Source: Synaphobranchus kaupii | Lineage: Eukaryota; Chordata; Actinopteri; Anguilliformes; Synaphobranchidae | NCBI GenBank assembly: GCA_029718625.1 | Contig: CM056397.1 | Coordinates: 1,240,001 to 1,304,000 of the forward strand | Reading direction: 5' to 3' | DNA length: 64,000 nt | In this document: piece after piece, positions 1 to 10,905 of the stretch | Layout of the letters: every line of letters begins with the position of its first letter | Position numbering within the stretch: position 1 is the first letter of the stretch | Translations under genes and position numbers: made by a program | Notes under the pieces: model-generated | Seen by the model: the letters and a program-made list of their open reading frames with translations, nothing else | Databases searched by the model: none | What the model was told of the DNA's origin: nothing

Positions 1-173
1 TATATGATTTTTACAGACCTTTTGCATATGGGATTACCTTCGTAAGCATTTAGGAATCCTGATATTTGCAGACTGGCAGACTTTTTTTTGTTGTTGTTAG
101 TTTAAGCCAACACAATCTCTCAAGCATGGTACACAGCAGATATAGAATGTACAAAATACGCACTGTTGTTATT

Positions 174-225
<52 letters not shown>

Positions 226-544
226 CAATTTTATTTAAAAATCCTATTACACAGTTAAAGTAAAATATATAAAAACAATGGATAAATAAAACAAAAGACT
301 TATTAAAATGAACAGGAAAAAAATTCTCAAATCCAGAAACTTGAGAAGCAATGCAATAATAATGGTATATAATGTAAGGAAGACTTAAAATTCAGTAATT
401 ACACTATCAGTTTCCTTTTCAATTTAGAATTAAACTAATTTTGTAGGCTGATAACAACAACGATAATTTTCCATGCCAAATAAGCGTTCACGCGCAGCTC
501 TCAAGCCTACAATACTTTGGCATAACCACCAGGTAATGTGCGTG
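1..544 (+). mobile_element. Truncated copy of a palindromic repeat family
   Basis: This stretch is nearly base-for-base the same as 21973-22516, with equal length and only a few substitutions. Its reverse complement also occurs at about 24809-25324. It is therefore a piece of one arm of the 5.46-kb palindromic element described at 20916-26380. It includes an (AAT)n microsatellite near 173-224. The left end lies outside the window. The match stops sharply at about 544, where a minisatellite begins. No coding capacity is evident; the only open frame crosses the AAT repeat and encodes polyasparagine. Confidence 0.85.
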
Positions 545-1372
545 TACATGGCCCCCTTTAGCATAGGTCAGCTCCTTGTCCCCCTTTAGCATAGGTGCGC
601 TATCTGGCCCCCTTTAGCATAGGTGAGCTATCTGGCTCCCTTTAGCATAGGTGAGCTATCTGGCTCCCTTTAGCATAGGTGAGCTATCTGGCTCCCTTTA
701 GTATAGGTGAGCTATCTGCCCCCCTTCAGCATAGGTCAGCTCCCTTGCCCCCTTTAGCATAGGTGAGCTATCTGGCCCCCTTTAGCATAGGTGAGCTCCC
801 TGGCCCCTTTAGCATAGGTGAGATACCTGGCTCCCTTTAGCATAGGTGAGCTACATGGCCCCCTTTAGCATAGGTCAGCTCCTTGTCCCCCTTTAGCATA
901 GGTGCGCTATCTGGCCCCCTTTAGCATAGGTGAGCTATCTGGCTCCCTTTAGCATAGGTGAGCTGTCTGGCTCCCTTTAGCATAGGTGAGCTATCTGCCC
1001 CCCTTTAGCATAGGTCAGCTCCTTGTCCCCCTTTAGCATAGGTGCGCTATCTGGCCCCCTTTAGCATAGGTGAGCTATCTGGCTCCCTTTAGCATAGGTG
1101 AGCTATCTGGCCCCCTTTAGCATAGGTGAGATACCTGGCTCCCTTTAGCAAAGGTGAGCTATCTGGCTTCCTGTAGCATAGGTGAGCTATCTGGCTCCCT
1201 TTAGCAAAGGTGAGCTATCTGGCTCCCTCTAGCATAGGTGAGCTATCTGGCTCCCTTTAGCAAAGGTGAGCTATCTGGCCCCCTTTAGCATAGGTGAGCT
1301 ATCTGGCTCCCTTTAGCATTGGTGAGCTCCCTTGCCCCCTTTAGCATAGGTGAGCTATCTGGCTCTCCTATC
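545..1372. repeat. 28-bp minisatellite with higher-order structure
   Basis: About 29 tandem copies of a unit close to CCCTTTAGCATAGGTGAGCT followed by ATCTGGCT (28 bp). Variant units carry GGTCAGCTCCTTGTC, GGTGCGCTATCTGG or AGCAAAGG. The variants recur in order: the block starting CATGGCCCCCTTTAGC at about 547 returns at about 854, roughly 307 bp or 11 units away, and the TAGGTCAGCT variant appears near 564, 732, 871 and 1011. This means the array grew by duplication of multi-unit blocks. It starts exactly where the palindromic-element fragment ends. Confidence 0.95.
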
Positions 1373-2443
1373 CCCAGGCAGAGGTTACCTGCTGATTGAT
1401 AGCTTGGCTGAAAACCTGTTGATCTGCCAGTGATTAGTCACTTTAACGTGGCCTTTATTCATTTTTGAATTTTCTCTCTTCTATCTAGCTTTGTTTGATT
1501 TAATTTTAATTTGTTTCATTGAGAAAATGTATTTAAACCAATGTATTATTATCATTATTATTATTACTAATATTATTATTATATGCATCATTAATGTTGT
1601 TATTATATGGTCTTTTATGAAGGTAATCAGTATCAGAGCCCTGTTCCCCATGCGGATTTGGACAGCAGTACCCCAGGGCTCTCGCTGAATCTGTGGGAAG
1701 TTGAGCTGGAGGTGGATCTGATGTGGGTTTTCTCACACCTCTCCCTTCCTGCTACACACATTTACTGCAACCCTTTTATTAGAGCCTTGGCTCCACCTTT
1801 GCTGTTTCTTAATGCTTATGTTGCCCTCAGGTCAAAAATGACCCTTTTCTGAGTTTCACAGCAGGGAACTGAAAGCCCCCTAAAAGTAATTTTTTTCAGC
1901 ATGAAATTCAATGACCCTACCATTAGAAAAAAGTTAGACATTGTACTTTTTTACATTTTTATGAAAGTACATCATCAAGGTACAAAGATTGTCTGAGTTT
2001 ATTTAACCCTGAAGTTATGGAATTAGAAGTCATAATCAATGTTAATCACCACACTTCTATTAGAGCAAAACAAATAAGTCAATTATGATGTGTGTTTTGT
2101 AGTAAAAATGAGTGTAGACTGAATAAATTCACTCTGTCTGGACTGTGAAGTAGGAAAGCACAGATTTTTACTCATTGATAAATGACATACAAAAAATAGA
2201 TGTAGGGTTAAAAAATTCAATGATGAAGCTTTATTACAAGGGGTCTGGTGAGGGTGGGTCATTTTTGTCCCTGTGGACATGGGGTGCACACATAATATGA
2301 AGACAACACCGGGGTTAAACTCGGTCTCCAGTGCGTGGTCATCATTCTCACGCCCCATGCCCTTACTGCATGCGGGTTAAGCATGATGTGTGGCCGGCCG
2401 ACCTGCCTCTCTGACCCCTCTGATTGGCTGTTGCCATCGGCAG
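1373..2443. other. Non-coding stretch, possible small inverted-repeat element
   Basis: No exon was recognised here. Around 1826-1846 the sequence CCCTCAGGTCAAAAATGACC faces an imperfect reverse complement at about 2256-2277 (GGGTCATTTTTGTCCCTG). This may be the terminal repeats of a MITE of about 450 bp. An ATT-rich simple repeat lies near 1545-1605. The segment probably belongs to an intron or the upstream part of the coiled-coil gene that follows. Confidence 0.35.
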
Positions 2444-2802
2444 GAGGAAGAAGGCTCTGTTTGCCTACCAGCAGCAGGCGGTGTGTGTGACGCGACTCGT
2501 CCAGGAAGTGAGCACCCTCAGAGAACAGGTATGACGCACGCATCACTCATTACATATAATGTGTCTTGGGGGTTTGCAGTGTGGAAGATAGGCAGAGGCT
2601 TGAGGATAAGTGTATTGGAGGAGTACACACATGCATCTGCAGTTCTCCCAGTGTGACTGCAGATGGCGATGTAGTACGAGAAGTAAAAAAAGGGATGAAA
2701 GGGAAGAATAGAAAAAAGATATATCAGGCATCACATACTCTCACTTGTACATAACCAACACCACGCACACACCACTACTGCACACTACACAGACGTGCTG
2801 CA

Positions 2803-2858
<56 letters not shown>

Positions 2859-3010
2859 ATAAAAACAAGGCTCTTGCTGTAATACCCTGCTATATAAATT
2901 GATTATATGACATACTGTATGTAAGCTGTGTAACTCACCCTGGTTGAAGACAAATTGCGCAAAAATCCATATATAAATCACATCCTGTTCTGAGAAAACG
3001 AAATTGTGTG

Positions 3011-3041
<31 letters not shown>

Positions 3042-3843
3042 CTGTGTGTGTCAGTTATCACTGCAGATGCGAGAGATAAAGTCTCTGAAGATAGAGCTGG
3101 AACTGGAGAGAAAGCGACACAGAAGGACAGGTGTGTGTGACGTGTCACATTGACCACTGACACAATGTGGTGTAGAGCTGCTGTGTAACTGCTTGTGTGT
3201 GTATGTGTGTTCATAGAACAACAGTTCCTGGAGTGCAAACTAATGATGACGCAGCAGCTTGTGGAGAAACTCAGCAGTGGCACAGGTCTGTATGTTACGC
3301 TGTATGTATTGCATCTGGTATGTTACTTACTCCAGGCTGTCTACTCACAACTGTTTCAAGATCATTTACAAAGTGTGGTTAGGATTTCGGACAGGTGAGC
3401 TGACCCTGGATTTGTTTTGGTAGTAGAAAGACAGAGCCCTTTCAGTTTTATCTCAGGGTGCAGTTCTGAGGTTAAGGGAAGGCCTGGTAACAGTCGTAAT
3501 ATTCTTTTGACCTTAGATAAACAGGACTACAGAGTGGCTGATGACCCCAGGGCGGAGTCAGTGGATGCTACAGAGGAGGGGCCATGCAGGACGGAGGAGT
3601 GGCCAGAGATCAGGCAGGTACAGCTACTGTCAGTACTGGAAGAAAAAAGCAATTAAACGGTGCAATTGATATCTACCACTCAAGGCTTTCTAAAAGGAAT
3701 TTCTGTTCCTCTTTCAGGCAACAACAACAGCAGTAAAGAGCTGCACAAAGAGAAACACACAGAGAACATGGATAGAGATACAGAGTGCATACACACACAC
3801 ACACACACACACACGCACGCGCGCGTGGACATTTCCTGTCTGA
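2444..3843 (+). CDS. 3' exons of an unidentified coiled-coil protein gene
   Basis: Five consecutive segments have good splice sites and compatible phases: 2444-2528 (after CAG, before GTATGA), 3055-3130, 3217-3285, 3517-3617 and a terminal exon from 3718. The joined reading is rich in E, K, Q, L and R (…STLREQ-LSLQMREIK…LELERKRHRRTEQQF…), as in a parallel coiled coil, followed by an acidic tail (DDPRAESVDATEEG). With phase kept, the last exon reads through a CA repeat as alternating Thr-His and stops with TGA at 3841-3843. An AATAAA lies at 3880-3885. The gene ends about 130 bp before the convergent olfactomedin-like gene. I do not recognise the family. The 5' part lies upstream or outside the window. 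The last-exon phase is the weakest part: another frame there reads a more ordinary hydrophilic tail. Confidence 0.6.
2805..2857. repeat. (CA)n microsatellite
   Basis: An uninterrupted CA dinucleotide run in an intron of the coiled-coil gene. A (TG)n run at about 3006-3050 sits immediately before the next exon and forms part of its acceptor region. Confidence 0.95.
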
Positions 3844-3879
3844 CCTTCTGTATATGTGTTACACTACCAACAACTTAGA

Positions 3880-3885
3880 AATAAA
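3880..3885 (+). promoter_or_regulatory. Polyadenylation signal AATAAA
   Basis: A canonical hexamer 36 bp after the proposed TGA stop of the coiled-coil gene and just upstream of the convergent olfactomedin-like gene. Position and spacing fit a 3' end there. Confidence 0.5.
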
Positions 3886-3975
3886 AGTGAATATTTCTAC
3901 TACCAAAAAGTAGCCAAGATCCACGCATTTGCATTACAGACACATGACGCACAATAATTTCTCTAGATCTTAGCT

Positions 3976-4787
3976 CTAGAAATAGGCCTCATAGGCTAGC
4001 AGGTAGTTATCATTGTACATGTACAGGCGGTGGTCGGCGGGGTTATAGTGCAGGTTGGCCACGCCATCCCCCACCTTCTTCAGGGGCAGGGCGAGAGTGT
4101 TAACCTCCCGCCCGCTGGCCGTGTCGAAGGCGTAGAACACCACCTCGCGGTAGCGGCTGTCGTAGCGGGTAGCGTACAGCACGCCACACACCATGAAGGT
4201 GTTGGTGACCGACTTCTTGAAGAGGCGCGTGCTCCAGGTGTGCGTGATGTTGAGCGATTCGGTGTCCAGGAGGCTCAGCACCACGTTGCCGTGGCTCTCC
4301 TTGGTGGCGTAGATGACCCACAGGCCCGTCTCGTCGGCGGAGAAGTCAATGTCGGTCCAGTCGCGGCAGCTGTAGTAGCAGTAGGGGAACTCGTTGTTGA
4401 AGCCGGCGCCGGGCAGCAGCCGGCGCACGGTGGCCTGGGTGTGCAGGTCGTAGCGGCACAGCTCCCGCACGTTGTGGCACTGGTAAAAGAAGGCCTCGCC
4501 GTACAGCAGGCTACCCGGGCCCTGGATGGCATTGGCGGTCGCGTGGGAGGGAGCCACGGCCACGTCCTGGGCGTCCCTGGAGCCCATGAAGTCTTCATAG
4601 GAGCGGTAGCGACGCACCACATTGCCGTGCTTGTTGCCGCTGATCAGGGGCTGGACCCAGTAGGTCTCCGGGCTGGCTGGGTTGGTCTCGCGGCCCCAGG
4701 AGCCAGCGGGGTAGGATTTTCCATAGGGGCTGAGTTTGGTCACCAAAGGGGAGCTGATATTCTTCATGAGCCGATGAGAGCAGGTGC
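3976..4787 (-). CDS. Gene A exon 5: olfactomedin domain
   Basis: The acceptor is CCCCACAG at 4788 and the stop TAG is at 3976-3978. Family landmarks can be read in order: GSWGRE near the domain start, NAIQGPGSLLYG, CRYDLHT, GFNNEFPYCYY, the DETGLWVIYAT motif, NTFMVCGVLYATRY, and a final NPADHRLYMYNDNYLLAYEA. These belong to the five-bladed propeller fold. The exon is far more GC-rich at third positions than its flanks, which produces a long spurious open frame on the opposite strand (4030-4812). Confidence 0.95.
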
Positions 4788-7351
4788 CTGTGGGGACGAA
4801 ATCCAGGGTTAATAAAGCAGGGATAGGAGTCACAACGTCTTAGTTATGGCTTGGCACCAATATGTGGATTCACTTTGTCACATAGCGGGTGTTGAACAGG
4901 GGGTTAAAGGTACTGTCGGGGGTTCATTGATATGCAATGACTATATATAGATTTGGGGAAATATTTAAATTGAGATCCGAACGAGTAACATGATTGGCCG
5001 AGACGCATTCCACCAGTGCTGGTATTTAGCATAACCGCACTCCCAGTGCGTAGAGCGTTCTATAGAGCATTGCCTAGGAAGCATAAACATGTTACATTTT
5101 TGTTTGCTGCCAGCAATTACTATTTCACTTAAAAATGTAAAAACTCATGTGATTATAATTATTGTTCATATAATTGTTTTTAAGATAAAAAAAATAAATT
5201 GTGTCTCCATGAAGAGCTTACAGATGTTATTTCAAAAGAATGGGACGTCAATTCTGTCTCCGTAACAAAAGCCAGCTTTTTAAAATTTTGAATAGTGAGT
5301 TACTTAAAAACTATGACCCCCACCCCCTCCCCTCCAGGCATAGTGGTACACTCCAAATCACCCAGTAACTCCTCCTCCTGCCGGTCCACTGTGTTCCCCT
5401 CACTCACTTGTGAAGCCAGGCTGGATGGTCTTGCAAGTCTCCAGGTTGTTTCTCAGGGACCGCAGGTTCTCTCTCACCGCCTCCAGGTTGAACATGTTGT
5501 TCTTCTGCATCGTCGTAACATCCCCGCGCACCTTAGTTATCTGGGACATAGAGAGAACCCTCAGCTGCCTTATCAGTCCCCAAAACACGCCCACCTAAAT
5601 AGTATCCTGGGCCCACCCAAGCTTGGCCAAACCACCACCCCCAATTGTGATTGCCCACCAAGGTAGTTCTGGCCCCCCTAGTTCTATGCAGGCCGAACTG
5701 TATGAATATTTCTGGCTATGCTGCTGTCTGAAACATCACCCAGCTGGAATCCCACACAGAGAAAGTCCACAGGTGCCTTTAGAACCCTGCAGTAGGTGTG
5801 AGCGAGAGCCAGGATGTCGGGGGTTGTTTGGGGCTCACCTCTTGGGTCAGACTCTTTGTTTTGGCAGTGGGGTTGGAACGGTGAGTGGAGCTGATGTCTC
5901 TCTCCAGGTCCTCCAGCTCCTGGCTCAGCTGCCGCAGGTGTAGGCTTTGATACAGGCCGCTGGATTTCAGGTACTCAAATGCGTGCAGGCGCTCCGTTAT
6001 GTTCCCCACAGTGGCATTGATCTGAGGCATCTTCTCCTCTGTCAGCAACACCTGCAAGGAAAATTCAGTGATCACAGAAAAGATCAGCCTGTCCAGGACA
6101 ACACAGCAATCACTGAAAAACCAACCAGTGCAGGACAATGGATTAATCACGGACAAGATCAACCAGTCCAGGAAAATGCTATAGTCACTGGGAGATAAAC
6201 CTACTCAGGACAACACAAGTGTTATGGAAAAATCAATGGAAAGCCCACAAGACATTACCTGTGCCTGCATCTTCCCAAGGAAGTCCCCACAAGACTGTAC
6301 ATGCTGGGAGACTCCCTCAAACATCTGTGCGGGAAAGTCCCACTGCGTGGTGTTCACGTTACAAACACATGCATCTGCCTTCCACTGGCCTTTCACCCGC
6401 TGTGTACCATCAACCTCCTGCTGGCACAAACACACACGCACGCATGCACACACACATACACAGACAAAAGCGTTAATCAACTAAGGCATTACTCATAAGG
6501 TATTCATTAGATGTAAATTTTTTAAATATATTAATCAGGTATTTATGCATATTAAATTAACATGTTCACAATAGACCAATATAGTAAATTTAGTATAATC
6601 AAATCATAAATGTAGTGTGCCGAGAATCATCCACAAAGTTCCACCTGCAGTTATCCAAAAGTTCAGCGTTCAGAAGCTTGTGTGCTTTAACTTGCTGTTG
6701 ACTGAAAAGTGTTCAGCTTGAAATCAGCTTGTCTTATGCAATAGATTTTTAGAAAAACTAATATTTGTACATCCAATTAAGTGTTTAGAGGATCTAATTA
6801 ATCTGCAACTTCAATGCGACTAGGCCTGGAATTTAAATGTTAGGAACAATCTACAGTTAGTAACTGCGCTTCAATTCCCATACCCATTTTAAAACTATGA
6901 CGGGTACTCATGCTACTATTACTACTACTACTACACAGTAAAATGCCCAGTGTTAATTTAACTCTAACAGAGTTTATATGAGTCCACTCCTGCCATAGCG
7001 TTAACACTGACCATTTTACTGTGTGCTGCTAATAATAATAATACATATTGTTGTTTTTATTTATGTTATTGTTTATATTATATAAACAAGGTACTGGAGA
7101 ATGTTAATGTTAAATTTCAATAAAAAAATCTAAAATCAAAATGCTGGTAATAAGAAATTTAAAAATATATTTATATAAATAACTGTAAACATGTGCAATC
7201 AAAGAGTCCCCAAACTGTAATCACAACAGAATGAAAGATGAAAGATGCCTGGAGATGCTCATACGCATATATGTGTGCAGGACACTGAGTTACTCACATT
7301 GAGCTGCAGCAGGAGAGGCAGCACTGACAGGAACCGCACCATCAGGGACAT
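3976..7351 (-). CDS. Olfactomedin-4-like secreted glycoprotein (gene A), complete
   Basis: Five exons on the minus strand, in coding order: 7351-7298, 6417-6259, 6051-5839, 5540-5408 and 4787-3976, all with GT-AG introns and phases 0,0,0,1. They total 1371 bp, or 456 residues. Exon 1 encodes a signal peptide (MSLMVRFLSVLPLLLQLN). Exon 2 has a cysteine cluster (CVCNVNTTQWDF) and exons 3-4 a coiled coil with N-glycosylation sites (NAT, NIT). Exon 5 encodes the whole olfactomedin domain, residues about 190-456. This layout matches the OLFM4 group: secreted, disulfide-linked oligomers implicated in mucosal and neutrophil biology. It is convergent with the coiled-coil gene and head to head with a paralogue at 12739. 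No break was seen. Confidence 0.88.
7298..7351 (-). CDS. Gene A exon 1: signal peptide
   Basis: ATG is at 7351-7349, followed by 18 codons of mostly hydrophobic residues (LMVRFLSVLPLLLQL), then the donor GTGAGTA. Length, hydrophobicity and phase 0 match exon 1 of the paralogue at 12739-12798, which supports this start. Confidence 0.8.
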
Positions 7352-7618
7352 GTTGATACTGAGTCTGAGAGAGGGAAGGGTACTGCTTTACTTCTCTCTC
7401 TTTCTCACTCACTCACACACACACACGCACACGCACTCATATCCGTGAGGATGTGAAACTCATTATGGGTGCTGTCCCGGAGATGCATTTTGGGATGTTC
7501 ATCCTGGAATCCACGTACAAATTGTGCAACTTCCTATTCCGACAAAACGTGCTTGCTTGTGCAACACATCCCTCCGTGGTCGCCTCACACATACAGGTCA
7601 CATTCACAGGAACACACA

Positions 7619-7652
<34 letters not shown>

Positions 7653-8558
7653 AAAACACAAACAGTAAGAAGTATAGCTTATTATTTTAACCAAATAGAA
7701 ATAACTGTGATATTGATCAATTCCACAAAATATGTTGTCATCACAAAGTCCACCTACTACAGTATATGTGCTTACGTATGTATTTTGTATACATACACGT
7801 CTTGGAGCTGGACAATGTGTTTATATGATTTTTAGTGAGATAATGTATTGAAGGGGAAAGGTTCTGTAATACTAATCTAATCTAATCAAAGCAGGTTGGC
7901 ACTGTCAGTACTAATTTATAATGCAGAAAGAGAGGAATGCAGTATGTTATTCAGTGTCGAATGAAGCACAGCTTTTTGGCGTATTCTTCCTGTTTGATGT
8001 ACATACAAATATTGACACTAAAACATTTAATACTGCATCATAGCATCTGCTATTAATATTTCTAAGAGCCTTAGTTTTCACAAACATAGTACAGAATCTG
8101 CGTGAACATACAGTGCATTGGTGGTTTGGAAAATTCACTTGCTTCCTCTTTTCATAAAACACAAACATAGGCATGTACTTTTTGAGGAGGAAATGCGGAA
8201 TATGTTTGAGTTGAAATTAATATTGTGTAATCTGTAAATTACCACATTCAGTCCTTCAGAGCTTTCAGGTAGAGTGTCTGCTGACGTTGGCAGGTATTGC
8301 ACACATTGATACAGTCTTTTGACATAGCAAGATGAGAAAGAAGAATGTAGGAAAACATGGATAGAATTGCTTTGGAATATGGCATTTTAGTTTCTGTAAA
8401 ACTTGGCACCATTTTGATATCAATACTTTGTTGTGCAGAAAGATTTTTACGAATGATGTTTTACAGATGCATAGAATGGAAACTTTGTGTATGTGAATAG
8501 CTTTGCTTTTTTACGTTGAAAGTATTTTGTTGAGATTTTATGTAAGCTACCGTATATA
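7352..8558. other. Upstream of gene A; no gene seen
   Basis: The only distinct structure is a (CA)n run at about 7611-7650. The rest is AT-rich sequence without a recognisable exon or element. The gene A promoter should lie in the first few hundred bases, but no clear TATA box was identified. Confidence 0.5.
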
Positions 8559-9877
8559 TAGTGCCTTCAGAAAGTATTCACCACCCTTGAACGTTTTCCA
8601 CATTTTGTCCTGCTACACCTTATGTTTAATGGACTGAATAAAAAAGAAAATGTAAGTCTTTTCAGGTATGTATGATCTTGGAACATTTAGATTCTTGAAA
8701 ATGCTAATTTTCTCCAACTTAGAACAAGTTAGATGGAGAATGTCAGTGGACAGCAATTTTCAGGTTATACCAAAGATTTTCAATGGGATTTAAGTCTGGA
8801 CTTTGGCCAGTCCATTCCATAATACTGGCCTTCTTGTTTTTAAGCCATCCTTTGTGGTTTTTGCCATGTGCTTTGGGTAACTGTCCTATCGGAACATGAT
8901 TCTTCACCCTAAATGCAGATCTATAGTGGACTAAAACAGGTTTTCCTCAAGGACTTGCCTGTATTTGGCTCCATCCATCTTGTCCCTGATGGAAACCAGC
9001 TTCCTTCATCCTGACAAGCAACCCTGCAGCATGATACTTGATGTCACCACCATGATTGATGGTAGGGATGGTGTTTGCTGGGTGATTGGCTGTGTTTGGT
9101 TAGTGCCAAACATAACGCTTTTCAGGCCAAAGAGTTCAACTCATCAGACCACAAAATCTTACAGACAGTCTCAGGGTCTGTCACATGGTTTCTGGTAAAC
9201 TCCATGTGTGACTTAATGTCACAGCATTAATGTTATTTTCTCAGAAGTGGCTTTTGCCTAGCCACCATTCCGTCTAGCCTGTCTCATGAAGAGGCCAAAT
9301 CTGTGAAATGCTGAATATTGTTGATTTCTGGACAGTTTCTCCATTTCAGTCAATGAGCTCTGTAATATTGTTAGTGTTGTAGCTGGCCTCTTGATCACTT
9401 CTCTGACAACTGCCCTTCTGTTTTGTGTCTGTTTTGGACTTAACGGTGCTCCTAGGAAGGTACAAAGCTTGCCAATTTTTTTATAATGTCCAGCTTTTAG
9501 GCTCCTAACAACTTCATCTTAAAGTTCTACAGACAGCTCTTTGGTCTTTATGACAGCTGATTGATCTGATCTGCTGTTTCAGTTGTGATATTTGTCTGCA
9601 ATCATGCAATTGAACACAGCTAAATTGAAAAATCAACATAGGTGGACCTTGTTAACTTATTTAGTATGATCTCTCAGGAAAATTGAATATTTCTGGCCCA
9701 CTTTAGGTTGTTAATGCAAAGGGGTGAGTACTTAATTCATAAGTCATTTTCAGGTTTATTTCACTTCAATAGTATAGAGAGTTACTTATATAGGAGTTAC
9801 AAAAAATCACATTCAAATATACTTTACTTCGACTTCGACACCATCAATGGAAAGTGAAAACTTTACTGAAGGCACTG
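8559..9877 (-). mobile_element. Tc1-like transposon relic
   Basis: The ends are inverted: GTGCCTTCAGAAAGTATTCA at about 8561 and its counterpart ACTGAAGGCACTG ending at 9877, flanked by TATA. Internal sequence resembles an antisense Tc1 transposase (for example the stretch at 8960-9190), but stops and indels are frequent on the minus strand and no long frame survives. At about 1.3 kb it is near full length for the family. It is an old, inactive copy between the two olfactomedin-like genes. Confidence 0.75.
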
Positions 9878-10905
9878 TATATATCAAAGATAGAGATACA
9901 GTAGAAATACTTGTGGACTGTGACTTTTAAAGATTAAAAAAACGTATATTTAGTAAACAATGAGATTCATATTCAAAGTGCGGACCACATGCCCTTTTAT
10001 AAATTTATAACTCATTGGTTAACAGTCATCCCATAAAATAACAGGATTTATATAGCTAAATAACAGGATTCATACAGTTTTCCCCCTTCATTAAATGGTT
10101 TTTCACTGGCAACTTTGCTGCCGTTTTTTATGTTTTGTTTTTTTTACAGTGTAGGGTAGGTATAGGGTACTGTTAAACTGAAAAATCTGGCCGTTTATTA
10201 CAAACTGTTTCACTGGATGTCTCTTAGTTTCTGCTGGGAGTTACTGACGTTTGTCAGGACTGAAATGATCATAACTATACTTACTAGCACTACTTGCGCC
10301 GTTAGTGTCACATAAAATCACATTTCCACCTGATTATAGGTTTTATTTTGTTCGTTTTTATTTGCTTTGTTATTCACAGTTTGTTATAATATACGTTGTA
10401 TTGCTTGTTTGATTCAAATACTAGTTACTCTTGTATTCTGTAACATGATTTGCTTCATGATTAAAAATGTATTTATTCTTACTGTTCATCATGTATGTAT
10501 CCTCAAATTCTCTTTTTGTGTATTTTGAGCGTTAGCTAGAATGGGCCGGTTAATTAGCCCCATTCATTCAGAACGTTCAGGTATGGATATTACAAACACA
10601 CCCTTACTCTTGTATTCTGTAACACAATTTGCTTCATGATTGAAAATGTATTTATTCTTACTGTTAAATAAATGCCTGCTCTGTGGGCTTTGATTGTTAC
10701 GACATATCCTTCTTGCTACGACGTATCCTTCTTTTTGATTGAGTGTCCTTTGATATCTGCTTCCGATTCGTACTAAAATGCACATGCAATTACCTTTCCC
10801 AAAATTGCTTTTGGGCTCATAAATCACATCACACATGCTAAAGTTATATATTTGCATGATCGCCTCCCACTATTTCACAAAATACATACGTACAATTTTT
10901 GTATG
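9878..10905. other. Intergenic, AT-rich, with a 58-bp direct repeat
   Basis: No gene was recognised. A block of about 58 bp at 10431-10488 (CTTGTATTCTGTAACATGAT…) is repeated at 10611-10668 with a few differences, exactly 180 bp apart. Confidence 0.5.

Noticed and set aside
545..1372. CRISPR-like array
   Set aside because: Direct tandem repeat without spacers, in a eukaryotic sequence.
2390..2656. 88-codon frame crossing the first coiled-coil exon
   Set aside because: The exon phase that joins properly to the next exons is a different frame.
4030..4812. 260-codon open frame on the plus strand
   Set aside because: It is exactly antisense to the gene A olfactomedin exon and arises from that exon's GC-rich third positions. 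It has no recognisable domain.
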